From: Flavobacteriaceae bacterium Ga0077528
GTDB lineage: Bacteria; Bacteroidota; Bacteroidia; Flavobacteriales; Flavobacteriaceae
Reading direction: 5' to 3'
Length of the DNA: 64,000 bases
Assembly: GCA_001464475.1 (NCBI GenBank)
Contig: LNDX01000001.1
Location: 682,001-746,000, forward strand
Numbering within the stretch: the first letter of the stretch is position 1; every line of letters begins with the position of its first letter. Of this stretch, positions 34,508-44,800 are shown one piece after another. The notes under the pieces are model-generated. The model ran no database searches. It worked only from the letters and a program-made list of their open reading frames with translations, and was not told the DNA's origin. Position numbers and translations under genes: made by a program.

Positions 34508-34984
34508 ATGAGTACAGTATCGTATTATACAGCTGAAGGATTAAAAAAATTAAAAGAAGAATTAGAACAATTAAAAAGTATAGAGCGACCAAAAGCTTCA
34601 CAAGCTATAGCTGAAGCAAGGGATAAGGGTGATTTGTCTGAAAATGCTGAATATGACGCTGCCAAAGAAGCTCAAGGAATGTTGGAGATGCGTATTGCAA
34701 AATTGGAAGAGGTATATTCGAATGCGCGATTAATTGATGAGAGTAATTTGGATTTGTCCAAAGTCCTGGTTTTGTCTAATGTAAAGATTAAAAATCAAGC
34801 CAATGGAATGGAATTAAAATATACCTTGGTTGCAGAGAGTGAAGCCGATTTAAAGACAGGGAAAATTTCAGTAACTTCTCCAATAGGAAAAGGATTACTT
34901 GGTAAATCTGTTGGAGAAATAGCAGAAATCACGGTGCCTAACGGAACTTTAAAATTTGAAATTGTAGAAATTTCACGTGATTAA
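34508..34984 (+). CDS. greA: Transcription elongation factor GreA
   Basis: GreA enters the RNA polymerase secondary channel and stimulates cleavage of backtracked RNA. The 158-residue protein has the N-terminal coiled coil (GLKKLKEELEQLKSIERPK, RDKGDLSENAEYDAAKEAQG with the acidic tip D-x-x-E) and the C-terminal FKBP-like domain (SPIGKGLLGKSVGEIAEITVPNG). It is 2 bases from the HIT gene, so both share one transcript that ends at 35400-35434. Confidence 0.97.
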   Translation: MSTVSYYTAEGLKKLKEELEQLKSIERPKASQAIAEARDKGDLSENAEYDAAKEAQGMLEMRIAKLEEVYSNARLIDESNLDLSKVLVLSNVKIKNQANGMELKYTLVAESEADLKTGKISVTSPIGKGLLGKSVGEIAEITVPNGTLKFEIVEISRD

Positions 34985-34986
34985 TT

Positions 34987-35376
34987 ATGAGCAGTATTTT
35001 CACCAAAATAGTAAACGGAGAAATTCCTTGTTATAAAATTACGGAAGACGAGAATTTTTTAGCTTTTTTAGATGTAAATCCAAATGCTAAAGGACACACT
35101 TTATGTATTCCAAAACAAGAAATCAATAAAATCTTTGATATTGAAGATGATTTATATTTAGGATTAATGGCTTTTTCAAAAAAAGTTGCCGTTGCTCTTG
35201 AAAAAACAGTTCCATGTAAAAGAATTGGTATGGCTGTTATCGGTTTAGAAGTTCCTCATGCGCATGTTCATTTGATTCCTTTAAACGAAATGGATGAAAT
35301 GCGTTTTCAAAACAAAGTTACTCTAACTAAAGAAGAGTTTGAAGATTTAGCGAAAGTGATTCAAAACAATTTATAA
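34987..35376 (+). CDS. HIT family protein (nucleoside phosphate hydrolase type)
   Basis: The 129-residue protein has the histidine triad motif VPHAHVHLIPL (HxHxH), the start SSIFTKIVNGEIPCYKI typical of Hint/HinT-like members and the FLDVNPNAKGHTLCIPK stretch. Such enzymes hydrolyse nucleoside phosphoramidates or AMP conjugates. It lies immediately behind greA. Confidence 0.92.
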   Translation: MSSIFTKIVNGEIPCYKITEDENFLAFLDVNPNAKGHTLCIPKQEINKIFDIEDDLYLGLMAFSKKVAVALEKTVPCKRIGMAVIGLEVPHAHVHLIPLNEMDEMRFQNKVTLTKEEFEDLAKVIQNNL

Positions 35377-35399
35377 AACTATTTATCGTTTCTTAAATA

Positions 35400-35434
35400 C
35401 AAACCTGTTACGTTTATAGCTTAACGGGTTTTTT
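35400..35434 (+). terminator. Rho-independent terminator after greA-HIT
   Basis: AAACCTGTTA pairs with TAACGGGTTT (one mismatch) around a CGTTTATAGCT loop, followed by TTTTT. Confidence 0.75.
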
Positions 35435-35446
35435 TATTTTTACTTT

Positions 35447-36598
35447 ATGAAATTTAATTATCATATAATATTCTTATTTTTTTTCTCATTTGTAGGTGCT
35501 CAAGTAAAAAATGAATATGCTACAATTGATGCAGTTATGAATAAAATCCCAGCAGAGAAAACAACATCAACGACAGATATAGCCGATTATATTAATCTCA
35601 ATTTTAAATCAGAATCGGATAAAATTAGAGCCGCATTTTATTGGACTGCAAACAATATTAGTTATGATATTGAAAACATGAATGAACCAAATTTTGTTTA
35701 TTCCTCTTCAGAAAAGATTGCAAGTGCTTTAAAAAGCAAGAAAGGCGTTTGTATTCATTATGCTGAGGTTTACAATGAAATAGCAAACAAAATAGGTGTT
35801 AAAACAGTTATTGTGGTTGGTTATACCAAACAAAATGGTGTTGTTTCTCCAATTGGTCATGCATGGAACGCTTCTAAAATTGAAGGTAAATGGTTTCTTT
35901 TTGATCCAACTTGGGGTGCAGGTTACGTCAATAATTTGAAGTTTTACAAAAAACTAAATAATAATTTTTTTAAAACATCAGCTGCTAAAATGATTCAAAC
36001 GCACATGCCATTTGACTATTTATGGCAATTTTCTAATGAGCCGATTACAAACCATGAGTTTTTTAGTGGAATTATACAAAAAGATAAACCTAAAATGAAT
36101 TTTAATTTCGATTCAGAAATTGAAAAATATGAAACACATCCTAAGGAAGAACAAGCATTTGAAGCAGCTGAACGCATCGAAAAAAATGCTGTCATTAATA
36201 ATCTAATTGCTGAATATTTGGCTTCAAAAAAAGAGGAGTTTAATGTGATTCGTCAAAATAAGAACATTGAAAAAGTAGCACAAATTGTATTAGACTATAA
36301 TAGTGCTGTAGCATCTTTAAATGATTTTGTTTTTTATAGAAATAATAAATTCAAACCACTTTATTCAGACGAAATCATTAGTGAAATGATAAATACTCCA
36401 CTGAATGCATTAAAAAAATGTCAAGATGCTATTTATGGTGTAGGTTCTGTTGGAAAAGATAACACATCCAACTTGAAAACGCTTAAATCACAAATGGCTC
36501 AAAACATCAAAATCGCAACAGAACACGCTCAGTTTGTTAAAGATTATTTGAGTAAAAATAAAATCCAAAGAAAATTGATGTTTACAAAAATTAGATAA
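35447..36598 (+). CDS. Exported transglutaminase-like domain protein
   Basis: The 383-residue protein has a signal peptide (about 1-17) and a transglutaminase-like cysteine-protease fold (about 45-165). The triad candidates are the Cys in KKGVCIHYAEVYNEIA, the His in IGHAWNASKI and the Asp in FLFDPTWGAGYVNN. The helical C-terminal part (about 220-380) has no recognised domain. Bacterial members act as peptidases or are inactive; the substrate is unknown. It runs convergent to the histidine kinase gene with no gap between them. Confidence 0.85.
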   Translation: MKFNYHIIFLFFFSFVGAQVKNEYATIDAVMNKIPAEKTTSTTDIADYINLNFKSESDKIRAAFYWTANNISYDIENMNEPNFVYSSSEKIASALKSKKGVCIHYAEVYNEIANKIGVKTVIVVGYTKQNGVVSPIGHAWNASKIEGKWFLFDPTWGAGYVNNLKFYKKLNNNFFKTSAAKMIQTHMPFDYLWQFSNEPITNHEFFSGIIQKDKPKMNFNFDSEIEKYETHPKEEQAFEAAERIEKNAVINNLIAEYLASKKEEFNVIRQNKNIEKVAQIVLDYNSAVASLNDFVFYRNNKFKPLYSDEIISEMINTPLNALKKCQDAIYGVGSVGKDNTSNLKTLKSQMAQNIKIATEHAQFVKDYLSKNKIQRKLMFTKIR

Positions 36599-36599
36599 A

Positions 36600-37745
36600 T
36601 TATTTAGCTTTTTTATAAAGAATTTGCATTGTAGTTCCTTTGTCAATCTCTGAATGGGCTACTTTTATTTTTCCATTATGATATTCCTCAACAATTCTTT
36701 TGGTTAGTGATAAACCCAATCCCCAACCACGTTTTTTAGTAGTAAATCCGGGTTCAAAAACACGTCTGTATTGATTTTTTGGGATGCCCTTTCCCGAATC
36801 GATTACATTGATTTTTATGTTTTGACCTTCTTTTTCAATCATGATTTTCAATTTGCCTCTGCCTTTCATAGCATCAATAGCATTTTTCATTAAATTTTCA
36901 ATGGTCCAACTGTGTAAAGCCGGATTGATAGAAACCAAAATCGGATTTTTTGGAGCAGAAAAGGTAAACTCAACTTGTTTCGAAAAACGCGATTTTAAAT
37001 AATCAAACGAATTTCTAGTTTCTTCAACGATATCTTTAGTTTCCAATACTGGTTCTGAACCAATTTTAGAAAATCGTTCGGTTATAGTTTGCAATCTATT
37101 GATGTCTTTTTCAATCTCAGAAACAGTGGTTTCGTCAACATTATCGGCTTTCATTATTTCTAGCCAACCTATCAATGAGGATAAAGGAGTTCCAATTTGA
37201 TGCGCGGTTTCCTTTGCCATTCCTGCCCAAAGCTTATTTTGGGTGGCCATTTTAGTGCTTTTATAAAAATTGTAAACCACAGCTCCAAACAAGAAAATGA
37301 TGAATAATAATGCTATTGGGTAGTACTTTAGTTTATTCAATAAAGAGGAATCACCATAATATAAATTGTGCGTTCGACCTTCAGAAATTTTCATCACAAT
37401 TGGATCATTCTGGTTTTTTAATCGCTGTAAGAAGGCCCTTAATTTGGTTTTGTCTTTTAAAATATCATCTTCAATATTTACTTGATTTATGATAGAATCG
37501 TTTTCAGTAACTATTATAGGAATATTAGCAGTTTGAATAATTTGTAATGGCAATTCTAAATCGGCATTTAAATCATCTGTATTGATTTTTTTTTGAGATA
37601 ATGCCCAATGTTGCATTTTCACTCGCTCTTCTTGCTTAAAAATTTGAAAAAACGAATACGTATTCCACAAAATAAGAGAAACAATCACAAATGAAGTGAT
37701 GATGATAATCCAACGCGTTGTGTTTCTTCTATCGGAGAATTGCAT
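36600..37745 (-). CDS. Membrane sensor histidine kinase
   Basis: The kinase has two membrane helices (about residues 12-32 and 146-170 in the 381-residue product) around a periplasmic sensor loop, a HisKA region with the phospho-accepting His in AKETAHQIGTPLSSL, the N box NLMKNAIDAM, and ATP-binding loops DSGKGIPK and GWGLGLSLTKRI. It lacks a receiver, and no response-regulator gene is adjacent, so it is an orphan in this window. The first ATG, at 37781, adds MKKIITFKQILN; I chose 37745 (MQFSDRRNTTRW) because it fits the family start and clears the neighbouring promoter region. Confidence 0.9.
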   Translation of the reverse strand: MQFSDRRNTTRWIIIITSFVIVSLILWNTYSFFQIFKQEERVKMQHWALSQKKINTDDLNADLELPLQIIQTANIPIIVTENDSIINQVNIEDDILKDKTKLRAFLQRLKNQNDPIVMKISEGRTHNLYYGDSSLLNKLKYYPIALLFIIFLFGAVVYNFYKSTKMATQNKLWAGMAKETAHQIGTPLSSLIGWLEIMKADNVDETTVSEIEKDINRLQTITERFSKIGSEPVLETKDIVEETRNSFDYLKSRFSKQVEFTFSAPKNPILVSINPALHSWTIENLMKNAIDAMKGRGKLKIMIEKEGQNIKINVIDSGKGIPKNQYRRVFEPGFTTKKRGWGLGLSLTKRIVEEYHNGKIKVAHSEIDKGTTMQILYKKAK

Positions 37746-37822
37746 ATTTAAAATTTGTTTAAAAGTAATGATTTTTTTCAAATTGAAATTGATTTTTCAA
37801 ATTGCCATTGCCTTCGAATTCT

Positions 37823-37830
37823 TATCTTTG
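37823..37830 (+). promoter_or_regulatory. Candidate -7 promoter element for the flavin reductase gene
   Basis: TATCTTTG fits TAnnTTTG, with a TTG 18 bases before it at 37802-37804 as a -33 candidate. It lies inside the longer reading frame and so supports the start at 37848. Confidence 0.6.
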
Positions 37831-37847
37831 TAAAAATTCCAAATTTT

Positions 37848-38723
37848 ATGCTAACAATTGATCCAAAAGAACTTTCTCCAATGAAATTGCAAGGTTATTT
37901 GCAAAGTGCTATTGCACCACGACCAATTGCATTTGCAAGTACAATTGATAAAAACGGAAAGCCCAATTTATCACCGTTTAGTTTCTTCAATATTTTTAGT
38001 TCTAATCCGCCAATTTTGGTTTTTTCACCTGCGAGAAGAGTTAGAAATAACACAACGAAACACACTTTAATTAATTGTGAAGAAACACGTCAAGTAGTAA
38101 TCAATGTTGTGAATTTTGATATTGTGCAACAAATGTCTTTATCAAGTACTGAATATCCAGATGGTGTAAATGAGTTTTTAAAATCTGGTTTGACTCCAAT
38201 TCCATCAGAAATAGTAAAACCTTATCGCGTTGCCGAAAGTCCAGTGCAATTTGAATGTAAAGTCAATCAAATTATCCCATTAGGTACTGAAGGTGGAGCC
38301 GGAAATATGATTATTTGTGAAGTGGTTAGAATGCACATTAATGAAGCAGTTTTAGATTCAGAAGGAAATATTGATCCAATGAAAATTGACTTGGTTTCAA
38401 GATTAGGAGGTAATTGGTATTCAAGAGCCAATCAAGGGCTTTTTGAAGTAGAAAAACCATTGGCAACTTTAGGAATAGGAGTAGATGAGATTCCAGATTT
38501 TGTGAAAGAAAGCCTTATTTTTAATGGGAATGATTTAGGTAAATTAGGAAATGTAGAAGCATTGCCAACCAATGAAGAAATTACTATATTTGTAAAACAA
38601 AATTTTGAAGTGAAAGGTGTTTTGAGTGCTGATGATGAAGTTAAAAAACACCAATTAGCCAAAGAATATTTAGATAAAAACGAGGTGCTTACCGCTTGGA
38701 AAGTGCTTTTAGCAAAACAATAA
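37848..38723 (+). CDS. Flavin reductase-like FMN-binding protein
   Basis: The 291-residue product is a flavin reductase/nitrilotriacetate-monooxygenase-component-type split-barrel protein. The motifs are AIAPRPIAFASTID, NLSPFSFFNIFSSNPPILVFSPA and PGPxxG-like KPYRVAESPVQFECKV. These proteins bind FMN and supply reduced flavin or remain uncharacterised. The frame stays open back to 37755, but an ATG at 37848 fits the family start (MLTIDPKELSPMKL), and a promoter element sits between the two starts. The DUF3127 gene follows after 11 bases. Confidence 0.88.
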   Translation: MLTIDPKELSPMKLQGYLQSAIAPRPIAFASTIDKNGKPNLSPFSFFNIFSSNPPILVFSPARRVRNNTTKHTLINCEETRQVVINVVNFDIVQQMSLSSTEYPDGVNEFLKSGLTPIPSEIVKPYRVAESPVQFECKVNQIIPLGTEGGAGNMIICEVVRMHINEAVLDSEGNIDPMKIDLVSRLGGNWYSRANQGLFEVEKPLATLGIGVDEIPDFVKESLIFNGNDLGKLGNVEALPTNEEITIFVKQNFEVKGVLSADDEVKKHQLAKEYLDKNEVLTAWKVLLAKQ

Positions 38724-38734
38724 ACAATAATATT

Positions 38735-39115
38735 ATGGAAGTTTCAGGAAAAGTAAAAGTAGTAAGTGCAGAAATTCAAGTTAGTGCTACTTTCAGAAAA
38801 AGAGAATTAGTGGTAACTACAGATGAGCAATATCCACAACACATTATGATTGAATTTACTCAAGATAAAAGTGATTTATTGAATAATGTTGCCGTTGGCG
38901 ATGCGGTAAAAGTTTCTATCAATTTAGGAGGAAGAGAATGGGTTAATCCACAAGGAGAAACTAAATATTTTAATTCAATAAGAGGTTGGAGAATTGAAAA
39001 ACTTCAAACAGAAGCTCCAGCAGCAGCTCAACAAATGCCTCCAATGCCTGCAGCAGAAGCATTTGCTCCAGCAACTGATTTTAAAGAAGAAGAACACGAC
39101 GATTTACCTTTTTAA
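38735..39115 (+). CDS. DUF3127 protein with SSB-like acidic C-terminal tip
   Basis: The 126-residue protein starts MEVSGKVKVVSAEIQVS and has a compact all-beta N-terminal domain (about 1-88; GDAVKVSINLGGREWVNPQG, FNSIRGWRIEKL), matching DUF3127, an OB-fold-like family in Bacteroidetes. It is followed by an Ala/Pro/Gln linker and ends EEEHDDLPF, nearly the acidic tip by which SSB proteins recruit repair enzymes (DDDIPF). This suggests a single-stranded-nucleic-acid or SSB-interaction role; the binding is inferred. The frame is open from 38696, but the family start is 38735. Confidence 0.82.
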   Translation: MEVSGKVKVVSAEIQVSATFRKRELVVTTDEQYPQHIMIEFTQDKSDLLNNVAVGDAVKVSINLGGREWVNPQGETKYFNSIRGWRIEKLQTEAPAAAQQMPPMPAAEAFAPATDFKEEEHDDLPF

Positions 39116-39124
39116 TTAAAAGGA

Positions 39125-39203
39125 AAATTCCAATTTTTAAATTCCAAATTCCAATTTTGTTCGTCTTAATTTGGAGTTTGGAATTTATTTTTTTGGAATT
39201 TAT
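39125..39203. repeat. AT-rich intergenic repeat, AATTCCAAATTCCAA type with inverted arm
   Basis: AAATTCCAAATTCCAATTTT on the left and TTTGGAGTTTGGAATTT on the right form a long imperfect inverted repeat between the DUF3127 gene and aat. Confidence 0.6.
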
Positions 39204-39214
39204 AATGTTACCTT

Positions 39215-39850
39215 ATGTATTTCCTAACCAAAGAACTTTATTTTCCTCCAGTTGAAGAAGCTTCGTATGAAGGAATTCTTGCTGTTGGCGGTGATTTGTC
39301 TGTAGAACGGTTGCTACTTGCCTACAACAATGGAATTTTTCCTTGGTTTGATTCAGACGAACCAATACTTTGGTGGTCACCAAGTGAACGAATGGTTGTG
39401 AATCCAAAGGATTATAAAGTTTCTAAAAGTCTTCGAAATATTATTAATCGGAATATTTTTGAAGTGACTATTAATAAAGATTTCGAATCGGTTATCAAAA
39501 ATTGTCAAGAAATTGAAAGAAAAGGTCAAGATGGAACTTGGATTTCAGATTCAATTATTAAATCATACACCGAATTACATCAATTAGGTAAAGCAAAATC
39601 ATTTGAAGTTTGGCAAAATTGCGAATTAGTTGGCGGATTGTACGGCGTTGATTTAGGTCATGTTTTTTGTGGTGAAAGTATGTTTTCTAAAGTACCAAAT
39701 GCCAGTAAAGTGGCTTTTGTAAAATTGATAGAATATTTAAAACAAAACAACTACAAACTTTTGGATTGCCAAGTTCATAACGACCATTTAGAAAAATTAG
39801 GAGCTTTTGAAATTTCGAGAAATGCCTTTATGATGATTTTGAAAAGTTAG
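39215..39850 (+). CDS. aat: Leucyl/phenylalanyl-tRNA-protein transferase
   Basis: Aat attaches Leu or Phe to N-terminal Lys or Arg of proteins, marking them for ClpS/ClpAP degradation. The 211-residue protein has YFPPVEEAS, GILAVGGDLSVERLLLAYNNGIFPW, WWSPSERMV, GGLYGVDLGHVFCGESMFS and LLDCQVHNDHLEKLGAFEISR, all family landmarks. It converges on the DUF1275 gene with a 4-base overlap, leaving no separate terminator. Confidence 0.96.
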   Translation: MYFLTKELYFPPVEEASYEGILAVGGDLSVERLLLAYNNGIFPWFDSDEPILWWSPSERMVVNPKDYKVSKSLRNIINRNIFEVTINKDFESVIKNCQEIERKGQDGTWISDSIIKSYTELHQLGKAKSFEVWQNCELVGGLYGVDLGHVFCGESMFSKVPNASKVAFVKLIEYLKQNNYKLLDCQVHNDHLEKLGAFEISRNAFMMILKS

Positions 39851-40578
39851 TTATCTTCTTCGTGAAAACTTGATTTTATTTTTCTTTTTGTAAGATGATA
39901 GTAGATAATAATATTATTGAATAGAAGTGCAATTATCAATGAAAGTGCTGCGAAAAGAAGGATTTTCAGTTCATATTTTTCATAGAAAATTCCTCCAAGA
40001 ACACCTCCAAGAAAAAAGCATAAGATGATAGAAAGTCTTAGAAAAATACTTCTACGCAATCGCGATTTTTCAACTGGTTTTCTGTAGAAAAAAAGTTGTG
40101 ATAATTCAATTCCTAAATCAGTAAATAATCCTGTAAGATGCGTTGTTCTTACTACAGATTGTGATATTTGAGTTACCAAAGCATTTTGAATTCCCATCGA
40201 AAAAAGCAATAAATAAGCAATATATTCTTGATGTTTTATGATTCCAAACCCAATAATTAGTAAAATAGCAACTTCGATTGTCATTGGAAAAGCATGAGCA
40301 ATTCTAGGTTTTTTTAACGAAGTGATTTCGATTAATGTATTACATGTAAAAGCACCAAACAAAAATGACAAAATGAATAGGAGGAAAGTAATAGCTTTTG
40401 AATAGTTTTTTAAAGAAATTTCCTCAGCAAAGTAAGCAAAATGTCCTGTGACATTTGTTGTTAAAGTCGCTACAGAAAGTACACCTGCAATATTTACAAT
40501 TCCTGCAATAAATGAAAGATTGGAAGCAAGTCGTAAATTGTGTAAAAACGTTCTTCTACTTCCTTTGTGGCGAAACAT
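39847..40578 (-). CDS. DUF1275 (YoaK) family membrane protein
   Basis: The 243-residue integral membrane protein has six hydrophobic segments and DUF1275 landmarks: FIAGIVNIAGVLSVATLTTNVTGH near the N-terminus and MGIQNALVTQISQSVVRTTHLTGLFTDLG in the middle. The family is widespread, with unknown function. The N-terminus before helix 1 is basic (HKGSRRTFLHNL). It overlaps the end of aat by 4 bases on the opposite strand. Confidence 0.85.
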   Translation of the reverse strand: MFRHKGSRRTFLHNLRLASNLSFIAGIVNIAGVLSVATLTTNVTGHFAYFAEEISLKNYSKAITFLLFILSFLFGAFTCNTLIEITSLKKPRIAHAFPMTIEVAILLIIGFGIIKHQEYIAYLLLFSMGIQNALVTQISQSVVRTTHLTGLFTDLGIELSQLFFYRKPVEKSRLRRSIFLRLSIILCFFLGGVLGGIFYEKYELKILLFAALSLIIALLFNNIIIYYHLTKRKIKSSFHEEDN

Positions 40579-40640
40579 GTTTTTTGTTTTAACTAAAGGT
40601 AGTGATTTTAATCATCAAATAGCGAAAATAGTTTAGTAAT

Positions 40641-41201
40641 CTACTTCTGCGTCCAGCAATCCATCACATGATCATTTACCATTCCTGTGGCTTGCATATG
40701 TGCATACACAACCGTTGAACCTACAAATTTGAATCCGCGTTTCTTTAAGTCTTTACTAATTTCATCGGAAAGTGGCGTAGTTGCTGTAACTTCTTTTAAG
40801 GATTTTCTGTTGTTTTCAATTGGTTTTCCGTCAGTGAAATTCCAAATGTATTTAGAGAAACTTCCAAATTCTTTTTGCACTTCCATAAAGGCAATGGCGT
40901 TTGAAATTGTTCCTCTTATTTTCAATTGGTTTCTAATTATTCCGGCATCTTGAAGTAATTCTTGCACTTTTTCTTCACCATAATTTGCTACTTTTTTGTA
41001 ATCAAAATTATCAAAAGCTGCTCTGAAGTTTTCTCTTTTCTTCAAAATGGTATACCAACTCAATCCTGCCTGAAAAGTTTCTAGAATTAAAAATTCAAAT
41101 AATTTATCGTCATCGTAAACAGGTTTTCCCCATTCATTATCATGATAATCTCTATATAAATCGTCTTTTTCGCACCAGGCGCAACGTACTTTATTTTCCA
41201 T
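40641..41201 (-). CDS. tag: DNA-3-methyladenine glycosylase I
   Basis: Tag removes 3-methyladenine from alkylated DNA. The 186-residue protein has the zinc-site cysteines C7 and C10 (CAWC), DLYRDYHDNEWGKPVYDD, the catalytic-region ETFQAGLSWYTILKKRENFR and the C-terminal FVGSTVVYAHMQATGMVNDH with the remaining zinc ligands. Its start overlaps the end of the queuosine-precursor transporter gene by 11 bases, so the two are coupled. Confidence 0.96.
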   Translation of the reverse strand: MENKVRCAWCEKDDLYRDYHDNEWGKPVYDDDKLFEFLILETFQAGLSWYTILKKRENFRAAFDNFDYKKVANYGEEKVQELLQDAGIIRNQLKIRGTISNAIAFMEVQKEFGSFSKYIWNFTDGKPIENNRKSLKEVTATTPLSDEISKDLKKRGFKFVGSTVVYAHMQATGMVNDHVMDCWTQK

Positions 41202-41841
41202 CTTTGGCTAAATATTGTTCTATCAAATAATGTCCTAAATAGATCATTGGCGTCATCAAAATTGCAATCACTAATTTAACAGAATATCCAGTGAATCCTG
41301 AAATAATATAGGTTTTTCCATCCATAATTCCAGGTAAGTAAAACGCAATTCCGAGTACAATAAAACTATCAAACAGTTGTGAAATAACAGTAGAACCAGT
41401 ACTTCTCAACCAAATCATTTTGTTGCCAGTTCTGTTTTTTACAAAATGAAAAATGGTAACATCAATTAATTGTGAAACTAAAAATGCAGCTATACTTCCA
41501 ATAATAATCAATTGACTTTGTCCAAAAACCGCCGTAAATTGTTCAGTAGTAACCGAACTAATTCCTGTTGACGGAATTTTGATTGCAAAAAACAATATGA
41601 TAAAAGTATATGCAATTAATCCTGCAGTAATAAGCGAAAGTTTCTTAACGCCTTTTTCACCAAAGTATTCGTTGATTAAATCGGTTGTGATAAAAACAAT
41701 AGGCCAAGGCAAAATTCCAATGCTCATCGGAACTCCAAAAACATCAATTAATTTTCCACCAGTTAATTCAGCAACAATAGCATTTGTGATAAAAATACCA
41801 GCTAGAATTACATAAACAATATCTTTTCTGTTTTGAAACAT
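41191..41841 (-). CDS. Queuosine precursor transporter (YhhQ/QPTR family)
   Basis: The 216-residue polytopic protein has the VUT family layout. Signatures include TNAIVAELTGGKLIDVFG, ILPWPIVFITTDLINEYFGEKG, and SQLIDVTIFHFVKNRTGNK, with helix-rich ends. YhhQ imports queuine-pathway bases (preQ0/preQ1), so it belongs with queD at 2428. It heads a two-gene unit with tag. An alternative vitamin specificity of the family cannot be excluded. Confidence 0.88.
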   Translation of the reverse strand: MFQNRKDIVYVILAGIFITNAIVAELTGGKLIDVFGVPMSIGILPWPIVFITTDLINEYFGEKGVKKLSLITAGLIAYTFIILFFAIKIPSTGISSVTTEQFTAVFGQSQLIIIGSIAAFLVSQLIDVTIFHFVKNRTGNKMIWLRSTGSTVISQLFDSFIVLGIAFYLPGIMDGKTYIISGFTGYSVKLVIAILMTPMIYLGHYLIEQYLAKDGK

Positions 41842-41862
41842 AGTTGTTTTTGAAGTTTAGTA

Positions 41863-44800
41863 TTAATCATACATATTAAAATTCATACGATCGATGTTTT
41901 TTTCAAATGTTGCCCTTCTGTGCTCTTCGTTTAATGCTTTATTTGTAATCGCATTGATGCGTTTTGTAATATCATCATCGTCTTCAAGCTTCTTTTTATC
42001 ATAAATTTTGTAAGCTAAAGGATTAATTTTTCCTTTTTCACTTAAAAAAGCTATGGTGTAGATGTAGGTGTTTTTAATTTTTCGATAACTACTTGTTTTG
42101 TCGAATTTATAAAAATAAAGAGTAATTTCTTTGTTGTTTTTTGTTTCAATTCGTTTTTCAACAAATTCAATAGAATCTTTGGTTTTAAGATTTTCAAAGC
42201 TTAAAATTGCAGATTCAACAATTTCATCATCTGTTAGTGTTGGCAGCAAATTGAATTTGTCTTTGTAATGTAATAACAGAATTGTAGCAAATTTTGTCTT
42301 TTCATTTTCTAATGTAGATAAAATTTCTTCTTTGCTAATTTTATCGTTTACAATACCCAAACGTAACAATTCAACATTTAATTCTGGTATATCCAATCCT
42401 TTTATTTTCTGAAATAAAGCATCCGTGTCTTTATCTGATTGAAAATTGTATAATAAATCAATATAGTTTATCAAATCATCAACAGGAGCTGAAGTTTCCT
42501 CTGAATTGTAATCTTCTTCATCTCCATCAATTGCAACTGCAACAGTAGTATCAACAGCAGTTTCATAAGAGATATCATCTGCTAAATCAATTTCTTCTTC
42601 TGGTTTGATGTTTTTTTCTTTCCAACTCACAACTCTTTTGTATTCTAACTTGGCATTGGTTAAAACCATTTTCTTGAAAGAACTGATTTTCTTTGGAGAA
42701 ATTAAATTTTTGTCAAACAATGAGTTACATAAACTCAATGTAGGTTTGTTGTATTCCTTAATGCTATAAAATTGGAATATTTTTGGAAACAATTCCTTGC
42801 TGTTTTCTAAATCTAAATCGAATAGACTGAATAAACTTGTGATATCATATTGCTTGTCGGTTATCGGTAAATCATATTCTAATAATTCAATTATTTTCTG
42901 ATAAGCCGCTTTAGATTTTTGACGAGATAATGCTTTTAAAATTTCAATTTGAGTATTGGTTTTTGTTTTTTCATCTTTATATTTTGCTTCCAAATACGGA
43001 ATTGTTTTTGGATTCTTTAAAGCACCAATTCGCATCAATAAACTCGAAGGTGCTTCTTTTTCAGTTTCTTTAAACTTGAATGTGTCTATGAAGTTAGTTA
43101 CAGCATCAAAATCTTTATCGGCAATTTTCAATTCATCAATTGATTCAATCGCAGAGAATCTTATTGTGTCTTTTTTGCTATTTATATCATTCAAAAACAA
43201 ATCGAATTTGTCTTCAAAAATAGAAGTAGTATCTTTAGAAGTAGGTTCTAAGGAGCTAAATGTCTTTTCTATAAAGGCATCATCACTTTTATAATCTCTC
43301 TCAATTAAAGTTTGCATTTTATAGTAGGCATTTCCTTTTACAAAAGTTTTATATTTTATTGCTTGAGTTGCATTTGACTTGGATACAACGGCTTCAAAAA
43401 TATGTGTATTATCTTCCTTATTGAAATTGTATGATTTTGAAATAAATTCATACTTCTCATCATTTTTCTCTACTAAATCAAACCACTTTGAATAGGAAAA
43501 TCCTTTTTTATTAATAAAATTATAAATCAAAGATTCATTAGATTTATAATCATAGTCTTCATCATAGTCTTCATCATAATTTTCCTCGAAATTTTGAAAT
43601 CTACTATGTGAATCCATAAATGATTTATAATCTTTGGAATAGTCTCTAAAAAAATAACTTTTTAAGGAATCCAAATTTTCAAAAGACTCATATTTGTGAA
43701 ATTTATTGTATTCTAAATCTATATCTCTGCCATTGTCTGCATAGAAAGTATAATTTTTGTTTCTTGATAAAAAGGAGTTTTTAGTTTTAAACTCATAATC
43801 TTCAAAATTCAAAAATGTTTTTTTATTAATTTTTTCTGGAATCTCAACTTTAAAATCGTTTACAGTATCGTTATAAACTTTATTAATTACAATTCGACCA
43901 TTTTTAGTAAAATCGAAGGATTGGAAGTAATTATCTGTGTTTTTGTCTGAGGCATTTACAGTTCCAAGAAGGAAATATTTGTTGCCTTTAATAAAGGTTT
44001 TTAGTCTAATTTTTTTCTCACCAATCTTTGACGATGATTCATTTGTAGTAGTGTTGTGTGTTACATCATCCAACTCGTTTTGCATGTAAAATTCTGCTTG
44101 TATTTGTTTGTGTTCATAGGCAGTATTTTCTAACTCTGCAGTTCCGTTAAACGATTCTTCTGTTAAAAAATAGAAAGCATTTTCAGATTTATCATAAGAT
44201 TGAATAGTGATATCATTATCAATTTTATCAACTTCATTACCATGTATAACGCTATAAGAAGGTATTTTTACACTGAAGCCACCTTTTAACGGAGTAAAAC
44301 TATCCCAAGAGCTTTGTAGATTTTTAATTTCAATTTTATCAAATAGTTGGTTTTCATATTGTCTTACATAGTCACCAGTACCTGTCATTGAAACAGCAAT
44401 AATTTCTAAAGGTGTAATGTAATATCTGTAGCGTTGTGCATTGCCAGATTTTGTTTTGTTTTTTATGTCGTATCCTTTATAGTTTTCTGTTTCAAAAAAC
44501 TTTTTTTCAATGATAGTTCCTGCAATATTCTCAAAGAAAAGACTGTCTAATGCTTTTGGATTGAAAGTATCATCTTTTTTCTTTAAAAAATAATTCAAAG
44601 GCAATCTATTTATGTTGACTGAGCCACCATTAGTCAAATCAATACAAGCTGTCACTTCATTTATAGTTCTCGGATTTTTAAACAAAGGCATTTTTAGCAT
44701 TCCATCTTTAGTAGTAAAAGGATTCAATACTGGATTTGGAAAATACTCTTCAATTGTTTTTTTCTGTTTTTCTCCAACAGTTGTAAGTACATCTATTATT

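Noticed and set aside
37755..37847. Extended N-terminus of the flavin reductase gene
   Set aside because: A TAnnTTTG promoter element lies inside this stretch, and the family start is at 37848.
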